From: Buxus sempervirens
Taxonomy: Eukaryota; Streptophyta; Magnoliopsida; Buxales; Buxaceae
Assembly (NCBI GenBank): GCA_947561395.2
Contig: OX387190.1
Span: forward strand, 34,404,858 to 34,468,857
Direction of reading: 5' to 3'
Length of the DNA: 64,000 nt
In this document: positions 57,186-64,000 of the stretch, piece by piece
How the letters are laid out: every line of letters starts with the position of its first letter
Numbering within the stretch: the stretch's first letter is position 1
Notes under the pieces: generated by a model
What the model was told of the DNA's origin: nothing
What the model saw: the letters and a program-made list of their open reading frames with translations, nothing else
The model's database searches: none
Translations under genes and position numbers: made by a program

Positions 57186-58064
57186 CTAATCTCCTAGCCG
57201 CTCCTCAAGCTCCCGAATCCGAGCTGCCTGAGCTGCAATGACTCCTGAAGCCCCCTCTGCAGCGGGATCACTCAGGAAGGAAATGACCTCATCTGAAAGG
57301 GCCTGCTTGATCCTCATACTCCTAAGGCTGGCCAAAGTAGCCTGGTACTTCTGCCGGATCATACGGACCTCGAAGCAACGGGCCTGCCTCTGCTCCTCCA
57401 GCTTCTCTTCCACGGCAATACGGCGTGAGATCTGCTCCTCAAGCTGCCTCTCCAGATAAGCACCCTGTATCCTGAGCTCCTGGGCCTCCCATACCCATAT
57501 CTGCTGAAGCCGCTTATGAGAAGCCCGCTCAGACTCTAGAATGTCCTCATAGGTGGGAGCCAAGACTACAGGAGGCTCTTCGGGTACCGGGGCCTGGGTC
57601 TGTATCTGTTCCTTGATCCAGAAGAGATAATCCTTCACATGGGCTTCTGAGAAGACTGGACCATGCATGAAACGGACATAGGACCACTCCTTCATCAACC
57701 AGGCATTCAGCTTCATAGAAAGGGGCCCAAGACGATCCTCATATCCACATGGGATGATAATCCCCTGGGTCGCACGGAACTGACGAAGGACCTGCAGAGG
57801 AAGATACAGCACTGCATGCCTCAGGCCAGCCAGAATCAGAAAGTTGCGGTCACAGAAGCTAATCACTGTCTCCGCATTAGGCTGATAAGTACCAGGCCAT
57901 CTCACCTGGTCATCCTGAAGCGAGCCCAAGAAAGTGAACCAGTCCTGTTTGCCCCCTGGAATATCGGGGCACCCCCTGTTGCTCATCAAGAGAGGGACCT
58001 TCAGACTCGGGAAGAAGTGTCGATTGATCTCTTCAATCTGGCTCAAATGATCAAGTAGCCAAAG
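57186..58064 (-). CDS. Antisense ORF of the Tat element (last exon), coiled-coil C-terminus
   Basis: A 292-codon open frame on the minus strand, ending at 57186. It begins LWLLDHLSQIEEINRHFFPS right after the sequence CTCCTCCTTTGCAG, a strong splice acceptor at 58065-58067. An in-frame donor CTGCAG|GTAAAA lies at 58310, giving a 245-bp intron with a long pyrimidine tract. The upstream exon reads NDVCAIVAHNLQ before the junction. The N-terminal half resembles the globular domain in plant-mobile-domain/DUF7745-like proteins (low certainty). The C-terminal half is a charged coiled coil (RQLEEQISRRIAVEEKLEEQ). Antisense extra ORFs downstream of pol are known in Tat elements; their role is unclear. 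The 5' start was not found. Confidence 0.7.
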   Translation of the reverse strand, partial: LWLLDHLSQIEEINRHFFPSLKVPLLMSNRGCPDIPGGKQDWFTFLGSLQDDQVRWPGTYQPNAETVISFCDRNFLILAGLRHAVLYLPLQVLRQFRATQGIIIPCGYEDRLGPLSMKLNAWLMKEWSYVRFMHGPVFSEAHVKDYLFWIKEQIQTQAPVPEEPPVVLAPTYEDILESERASHKRLQQIWVWEAQELRIQGAYLERQLEEQISRRIAVEEKLEEQRQARCFEVRMIRQKYQATLASLRSMRIKQALSDEVISFLSDPAAEGASGVIAAQAARIRELEERLGD

Positions 58065-58309
58065 CTGCAAAGGAGGAGAGATATGTCAACACAGCATTGT
58101 ATAAAAAAAAAAAAAAAGCAAAAAAGGCAAAAAGAAAGCCAAGAAGCAAGAGAAAAAGAAGAAAAGAAAAAAGAAGAAAAAAAGAAAAAATAGAAAAAAA
58201 AAAGAGAAAAGAAAAAAAAAAAAGAAAAAAAAGCAAAAAGAAAGCAAAAAAAAAAAAGCAAAAAAAAGAAAAAAAAAAGCAAAAATGAAAAAAAAAATAT
58301 TTTTTTTAC

Positions 58310-58400
58310 CTGCAGGTTATGGGCAACAATGGCACATACATCATTATTGAGAGAGCAAGAAGATAAAGAAGCAAAAGCAAGTTGCAGAATATTCAAGCAC
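58310..58400 (-). CDS. Candidate upstream exon of the antisense gene
   Basis: An open minus-strand frame (LQLAFASLSSCSLNNDVCAI, then VAHNLQ) runs into a GTAAAA donor in the phase needed to join the 57186-58064 exon. The 5' border and start codon are not visible: no in-frame ATG and no AG acceptor inside the open stretch. It may be truncated. Confidence 0.4.
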
Positions 58401-58557
58401 AGGTTTGGGCATCAAATGGCACCCAGGTAAATCAAATAAGAAAATCAATCAGGAAAATTCAATAAAATATTTCCTTCCTTATTGTTGAAAAACATCAAAA
58501 GCAATTGAGTTTGCAGAGGTCAATTTTAAATCCACATTCTTTTCAAAATTTGCTTGT

Positions 58558-58601
58558 CTCAGATTTCTTTTCATATCCACGAGAGCTCAAAGAAATCTGA
58601 G
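58558..58601 (+). repeat. Hairpin A upstream of the 3' LTR
   Basis: Perfect 13-bp arms CTCAGATTTCTTT and AAAGAAATCTGAG around an 18-base loop that contains CCACGAGAGCTC. Related hairpins follow at 58899-58946 and 59043-59087. Confidence 0.8.
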
Positions 58602-58750
58602 ATAAGGAAGAGACGCCACTCCGTCAGACTATACACAGCAGGGGTTTCATTGGCTATCTTCAAATCCATGTTTTTTTTATCACTCATTTGTTTGACCAAA
58701 GCAAGTTCAATTAATGAGGTGTCTTTCAAGCATGCAATTTTGAGTTGTGT

Positions 58751-58786
58751 TGTAGACACCCCAAAATTGCACAATTTTTGATAAAT
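58751..58786 (+). repeat. Partial echo of the LTR 5' end
   Basis: TGTAGACACCCCAAAATTGC followed by ACAA repeats the first bases of the LTR inside the element, then diverges. It could be a remnant of a previous LTR border or recombination. Confidence 0.6.
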
Positions 58787-58898
58787 CTTGAAGGAGAGGA
58801 ATATATTATTGGAATCTTCAAATCTTTGCATTGGGTTTGAGGAGCAAAAAGAAATGCGCTGCAAAGTTCTTACTATTTTCTCACAAAATCCTATTTTT

Positions 58899-59087
58899 GT
58901 CTTGAAATCCACTTCACAGCCACGAGAGCTCTGTGGAATTTAGGACAACTATGGGAAATGTGCTGGTCAAAAAGGATGATATCCACTCAATTTTCAACTT
59001 GGTTTGATAAAAAATCAGTTTTTCAAAAATCCTATTTTTGGGCTTAAAATCCACTTCACAGCCACAAAGGGCTCGGTGGAATTTAAG
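58899..59087 (+). repeat. Hairpins B and C upstream of the 3' LTR
   Basis: Unit B (58899-58946) and unit C (59043-59087) both contain AATCCACTTCACAGCCAC and then a GAGCTC- or GGCTC-like word and GTGGAATTTA. In unit C, CTTAAAATCCAC pairs with GTGGAATTTAAG except at one position. Together with hairpin A they form a spaced trio. Confidence 0.65.
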
Positions 59088-59247
59088 AATTCTTGGAGAG
59101 ATGCCCCCTTAAAGTGAGGGCCTTTTTGGCAAATCTCCACTCAAAAATTGTTTTCTACAAAAATTGAATTGAACCGAGCAAATCATGCTCATGGGAATGC
59201 AATTTGGGCTTGTCTACTCTTTGCAGCTCACTGCTTCGCAGCTCCCA

Positions 59248-59260
59248 CAAAGAGGGGCAG
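59248..59260 (+). other. Polypurine tract
   Basis: ACAAAGAGGGGCAG stands directly before the 3' LTR, the position of the plus-strand primer. Confidence 0.75.
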
Positions 59261-59261
59261 T

Positions 59262-61531
59262 TGTAGACACCCCAAATTGCACAAACAATCATCAAAAATC
59301 ATTATCTCCTGGAAGGCCAGCACAAAATTTGAAGAAAATACACTTTTACCTGTATCCGGATTGAGTATCCGGATACAAGTACCCTTTCCCGTATCCGGAT
59401 AGTCATACCGGATACGTGTGAGCCTTAGCGTATCCGGTACCATGTACCGGATACCTTAAGGCCCTTTGTTATCCGGTCTGATGTACCGGATACCTTAAGT
59501 TTGCTCAAAATTAGGGTTTTCCGAGAGCTTTTCACTTTTACCATCATGTCCCTCATTAAATGAGGGGAAATCGCGGAAATGACCTTAGGGTTTAGGTTGG
59601 AGTGGTTCTAGACATTAAGTTGTGTCTACCAATGACCTTAGCCCTTGCCTATAAATAGGAGCCTCCTCCTTGAGCAAAGGACACAACTCTTGTTTTGAAT
59701 TCTCGCAAAGAAGAACTCCAAGAGAAGAAGGAAACCGCTGTGGAATCGCCTCCAGCACTCAGGTAAGCCTCAACTTTTCTTTTTATTTTCCGTCTTTACA
59801 TTCCTAGATCTAGATCTCTTCTTCTACCTTTCTGTAGTGTAAAGCCTTGTTTGTATGTGTGGAAACCCTTCCCCGGCTCAAAGTATCTCAAGACTCCCCT
59901 AGCCGTAAAACGTGAAGGCGGATCTAGGAGAAACGAGACTGGGGATTGACCCTAGTGCTAGAACCCATGTAACGTAAGGCTTTTGAATGTTTGAAAACCG
60001 TTCCATATTCAAAGTACCCTTGATTATCTTAAAGAGAACAGAGGGAAACGATAATGGAACGGAACCCTAGGCTATGCTAGAACCTATTTTATTGAATCTA
60101 TATGCGTGTGTATGGATCTTGCTAGGTTTTTTTCACTTTTGCACACATATCACTATTTTGGCGGGATAGGCTCATATTTGGGGTTTATTGCATTTATTGT
60201 GATAAATCTCAAATAAATGGCCTCAATCAATTCTGGAATGCATTTCGGACGATTTTGAAGTATTTGTGTTCATCTTACACGAATTTCATTTTTATCAATT
60301 TTCGGATTTGGATTTTACTCAAAAGTGGCTTAGCTTGACAGCACCTGTACCCCTACTTCGGACGTCCGTAACTTCATCATCCGGATGAATTTTGGGGCCA
60401 TTCCAGAACCATGGGAAAGGTGAGGCTGTCTAGTTTATGTCCACCAAATTTCATGAATTTCTCTCTAGCCGATTTTTGACACCTCTCTGTCGAAGTTGAG
60501 TGGACAGTTCAGGTCCAAGTACAGAACTTGTCACTTCGACGGACCGCCATGTGTTCGTTTTAAGTCCGATTTGAGTGATTTTTATTTCTGAGTACTCCTT
60601 TTTGAGTCTATTTTCAAATCCAGTTGGTTTCATAATTTTTGGATTCCATTTGAATTATTGGTAGCCGATTTACTCAGAACTGCACATTTGCATTTTTCTG
60701 GGTAAATCTGTGATCTTCGGGGCCTGTTCGGGAGACCACCCAAGGCACATCCGAAGGGATTTTTGTATGAGGCTAGTTTCTGTTGAAAGATGGCCATACA
60801 GACTTCATTCACACCAAATTTCGTGGATTTCTATATAGTGGATTTTTCTAGACAATTTTCCAAAGTTGCCCACTTACTACTTTTAAAAATCCCCAACAGC
60901 AACTTCAAAGGAGCATAACTCCTAGATTTTTCATTGGAATGAAGTGAAATTTTGCATGAGACTCTTATTTACCCTAATCTTTCAAATGGATTTGGTTTGG
61001 ATCAATTTAGAATTGGATTTGAATGATTTTAATGCAAATGGCATACTTTTTACCAAAATTCCCGGATTTGCCTCAACTTGGTTTTGGCTACTTTTACTTT
61101 GATTTCCATCTTTTGAAATACTCCAGAAGTGATATTGACATAAGAGAGGATCTAAAATCCATTTAGATCCTCATGTGAAAATATCATACATTAATCCTTT
61201 TTCAAGGCTTTTTCATGAATTTTAGCAAGCTTTCTTACTTTGTTTTTAGCATGAGCATACACTTGGCAACCACTTCGTGTGGATGAATGGGGGTGCCTAA
61301 CACCTTCCCCCGTTCATAATCTAATCCCCTTACCCATCTCTGGATTTTATTTTCAAGTAGGGTTATTTTTACCCTAGAATTTGTCATTTGGCTATTTTTG
61401 CCTACTTTTGAATCTTTGGTGTCCATTCTCACCCCAAAATCATGAATGGTGGCGACTCTCCCAATTTTTGCGTTGAGCCCGTGTGCTGACGGAGGGACGA
61501 TCACTCCGGTGATTTTTTCCCATGTCTCACA
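59262..61531 (+). repeat. 3' LTR (2,270 bp)
   Basis: Same borders and length as the 5' LTR, offset by 16,174 bp. Contains the same TATA box and palindrome array. Followed directly by the target duplication GAAGC. Confidence 0.95.
59352..59493 (+). repeat. Periodic palindrome array in the 3' LTR
   Basis: Same four-unit array as in the 5' LTR. Unit 1 here is a perfect 10-bp palindrome (GTATCCGGAT, TGAGT, ATCCGGATAC). The 5' LTR copy has one C-to-T change in the right arm at a CCGG site. Confidence 0.92.
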
Positions 61532-61536
61532 GAAGC

Positions 61537-63024
61537 CTTTGAGAACGAACTATTCGATTTCTCAATGATTCTTTTAAAAAAGTATTAGCAAGGCTTCAGG
61601 TATGTTTTTTCATAGTCATCCCCTTGTTCTTGGGGTTAGGGTTTTTTTTTTTTTTTTTTTGGTAATCGATGTGTTTGTGTTTTGCATGGTTGATGTTTAT
61701 CTGGCGTTTTTTACATGTTCTATTTAGAGTCTCTATTAATTGTTAGGTTTTTAATCGATTTGTTATACAATTTTTGTGTTTTCTTGGAGCTCAAGCATGA
61801 ACCCTCTTTTGTTTTTTGTGCATAACAACTCATTTAGTTTTGTATTTGCGAAACGTACTCAATAAACATCCTAATCATACACTAGTATGCAGATTTTACA
61901 CAGTACAAAAAAGCTCAATTGAGAACAAACAATCTGAACAATGGCAAAAAACTTCCTCAGCCTTGTCATCGCATAAGTCTTCATCTCTCTTAACTTGTCT
62001 CTCTCTAAATTCTAAAATGGTGTTCGATTGGAGTGAACCAGAGTACTGAGGGAGAATAAAGCAAGAAAGAGTGTTGAAGGATACAAATATTAATAATTTT
62101 TTTTGTACAAATATTAATACGAACCCTCTTCTACAATTGGAGATTCACTAATTTTTTCTTTTATAAATGATCTGATAGATTGACAAGCTTGCTGGGATAT
62201 CCATCCTTTTTTTTTTTAAATTTCTGAGCCCATTTGGCAAATAGGTTAGATTTCTATACAACGGTTGCAATTGAATGTGATTGTTTTCAATTTACCCAAA
62301 CATGATGGCCTATCTTTGTGATATTCACACCAATCACAGAAACTGTATCACCATCCTGACAATTCATAAAGCATGTTTCTGTTACAACTGGGTTTAAGGC
62401 AGCTGATGTTAGTCCTATCTTATCCCACCTTGTATGGCTAGAAGCCATCCCCTCTTGTTTGCCCAAGGTGATGATATGTTGTCTCTACAAAAATATTCTT
62501 AAGGGCTGAATCATGGAACTTCATATCATAGAGAATAGGATTATTATCATTTTTTCTTTGGAGTAAAAATTTAATACAAGTCCTACTGAAGTTTTATAAT
62601 GCGTGAGAGGGCAAGGATAGTAACTTATAAAATCATCCATCACTTGCAATATAATTCCTAGAGACATGTTTCATCTGTGAAACACTTTGACAGTAAGTTG
62701 AGTTGTGACTTGGAGTAGGAGCTGTCATCTAGTTTTGAGTGTATCACTTGTAGGAGCCTCGACAAAGGCTTATCTGGGTAATCATTTGCAAGCTTAATTG
62801 CTGTTGGCAAATAGGGGAAAAGAGATTTTCTAGAGCACTTTTATCTTTGTTTTTTATTTGATTTACTACTACTCTAGAATACAATTTTCAATGTAGAGTT
62901 CATATAGGATTCTAATAATAGATGTTACTTACATTAAAAATTCCAACTTTTAAGATAATGATTACTGCATGGTCAAGATGCATCAACCAAGTCCATTAAT
63001 GTATTCTTGAAAAATGCATAAGCT
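61537..63024. other. Right flank of the Gypsy element
   Basis: AT-rich with a T-run at 61646-61661. Short frames without recognised domains. The part from about 62700 may be the 3' end of the decayed Copia element whose pol tail starts at 63025. Confidence 0.4.
62082..62119. repeat. Tiny poly(T) insertion with 14-bp direct repeats
   Basis: TACAAATATTAATA at 62082-62095 and 62106-62119 flank ATTTTTTTTG. Same class as the other micro-insertions. Confidence 0.6.
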
Positions 63025-63177
63025 TCAATACACTTCCTTGATTTGTTTTGCAGAGACTCCAAGCATGCTTCTTAGAAATTGAAACTTAACTATTGTTGGT
63101 GCTTTTGTGAAAATATTTGCAAGTAATTCTTCTTTGTTGCAGAATTTGAGCCCAAATCCTTTTGATGCTACTCCACA
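63025..63177 (-). pseudogene. Copia pol C-terminal remnant (RNase H tail)
   Basis: On the minus strand an open stretch of about 50 codons reads CGVASKGFGLKFCNKEELLA, then NIFTKAPTIVKFQFLRSMLG, and ends in TGA. The words K-E-LA-IFTKA and F-LR-LGV are the usual end of Ty1/copia RNase H. Only this tail is recognisable; upstream frame is lost. Confidence 0.75.
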
Positions 63178-63495
63178 TTTGTAGGTTCTAAAGTAGATAA
63201 ATTGTGGGTTTTATAATCTCACTTAGAGGTCTTACCCTTCTAGGTGAAGATTAACGTGAAGATACCTCGTGACTTGGAGTTGCACCCATAGTTCAGAGTT
63301 ACCTATAATTCTTTTTTATGATGAAAGAATTGAATAGGTTTGTATTTGTATGTGTTAAGAAATATCTTTAAACAACAAGCCATCTTTGCATATAGATTTG
63401 TGTCTGTATACCTAAAGTTTCTTCTATCTTGTAATAAAGGTTTTTTGTTGTATAAGCCTTGAGGAGTGGGAATAAAATGTGATTGTATTTGTTAC

Positions 63496-64000
63496 TGTAG
63501 ACACCCCAAATTGCACAGTAAAAATGAAGAATAGTTGACAAAAATCATTATCTCCTTTGAAACCAGCACAGAATTTGAGAAAACAAGCTTTTTCCTTGTA
63601 TCCGACAACTCAGGTCGGATACAAGCGCATCTCTTCGTATCCAACATAAGTTGTCGGATACAAGCAGACCTTAATGTATCCGGCAACATATGCCGGATAT
63701 GTGTAGGCGCTTGTGTATCCGACTTGACATGTCGGATACATGATTTTTGCTCAAAATTAGGGTTTTCCGAGAGTTTTCACCTTTTACCATCATATTCTTC
63801 ATTAAATGAGTGGAAATCTCGGAAATAGCCTTAGGGTTAAGGTTGGTGGGCTATAGACTTTATGTTGTGTCTACCATCCCACCAACCCTAACCCTAGCCT
63901 TTGCCTATAAATAAGAGGCTCCTCCTTAAGTAAATGACCAACAACTCTTGTCAAGAACTTTTGCCAAGAAGAACTCCGAGTGAAGAGGGGAACCGCTGTG
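63496..64000 (+). repeat. Start of a second, related Gypsy LTR (cut by window end)
   Basis: TGTAGACACCCCAAATTGCA at the start and the same order of blocks as the full-length LTR: array, AATTAGGGTTTTCCGAGAG, TATA box CTATAAATAA at 63905, and GAAGAACTCC. Clearly diverged, so another family member. No polypurine tract precedes it, which suggests a 5' LTR or solo LTR. Confidence 0.85.
63598..63739 (+). repeat. Periodic palindrome array in the second LTR family
   Basis: Units at 63598-63622, 63637-63661, 63676-63700 and 63715-63739: again 25 bp with 14-bp spacers. Arms mostly use GTATCCGAC / GTCGGATAC where the other LTR uses GTATCCGGT / ACCGGATAC. Self-complementarity is 9 of 10 in every unit. 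Confidence 0.92.

Larger units (their letters stand above)
43088..61531 (+). mobile_element. Full-length Ty3/gypsy Tat-lineage LTR retrotransposon (18,444 bp)
   Basis: Two 2,270-bp LTRs, TGTAGACACC...TCTCACA, bound the element. A perfect 5-bp target duplication GAAGC flanks it (43083-43087 and 61532-61536). Order inside: primer site, long leader with a palindrome array and about 22 tandem repeats, gag, protease, reverse transcriptase, RNase H, second RNase H, integrase, antisense gene, three hairpins, polypurine tract. The second RNase H after the usual one, the absence of a chromodomain, the large size and the antisense ORF match the Tat lineage (Ogre, Retand and relatives). I noticed about eight LTR substitutions and no length change, so insertion is recent. 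Confidence 0.96.

Noticed and set aside
58097-58288. Lysine-rich frame on the plus strand
   Set aside because: It is the reverse of the pyrimidine tract of the proposed antisense intron; pure low complexity.

Overview
The window is nuclear DNA of a flowering plant, most likely a woody dicot-type genome. Genes have GT-AG introns, TATA boxes and plant-only families (XTH, class I KNOX, HD-Zip II, PR-1). The AT-rich space between them is full of plant transposons. I could not place the species more closely. No rRNA, tRNA or CRISPR locus was recognised.

Layout. Position 1-221 is the 3' end of a GH10 xylanase-like gene. A four-exon XTH6/7-type xyloglucan endotransglucosylase gene lies at 2559-3951. 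From about 4.3 to 14.3 kb there is a transposon patchwork: a hairpin MITE, a 1.58-kb Mutator-like element with a 9-bp target duplication, two Helitron-like elements, a 1.3-kb hAT-like element, and two related poly(A)-tailed elements with a small acidic/hydrophobic ORF. A five-exon KNAT1/BREVIPEDICELLUS-type KNOX gene spans 16273-23131, with a 5.3-kb third intron that holds a CACTA-like element. A three-exon HD-Zip II gene (HAT22/HAT9 type) is on the minus strand at 28673-29699. Two intronless PR-1 genes are on the minus strand at 35479-35970 and 41357-41842, with a solo Copia-type LTR between them.

The right third (43088-61531) is one complete 18,444-bp Ty3/gypsy retrotransposon of the Tat lineage. 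It has two 2,270-bp LTRs, a perfect GAAGC target duplication, gag, a DNG-type protease with a G-patch-like segment, reverse transcriptase, two RNase H domains and a D,D35E integrase. It also carries a long 5' leader with about 22 tandem repeats and an apparently spliced antisense gene downstream of pol. An amber codon separates gag from protease, and a -1 frame change at an A9 run separates protease from pol. A Copia pol remnant and the start of a second, related LTR close the window.

The most striking unexplained signal is a strictly periodic palindrome array: four 25-bp palindromes (two 10-bp arms, 5-bp loop) separated by 14-bp spacers, a 39-bp period. It occurs in both LTRs, again in the internal leader, and in the neighbouring LTR family. 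The arm sequences differ between arrays but stay self-complementary, so the geometry is better conserved than the sequence. A second notable pattern is a set of five very small poly(A)/poly(T) insertions flanked by 14-16 bp duplications.
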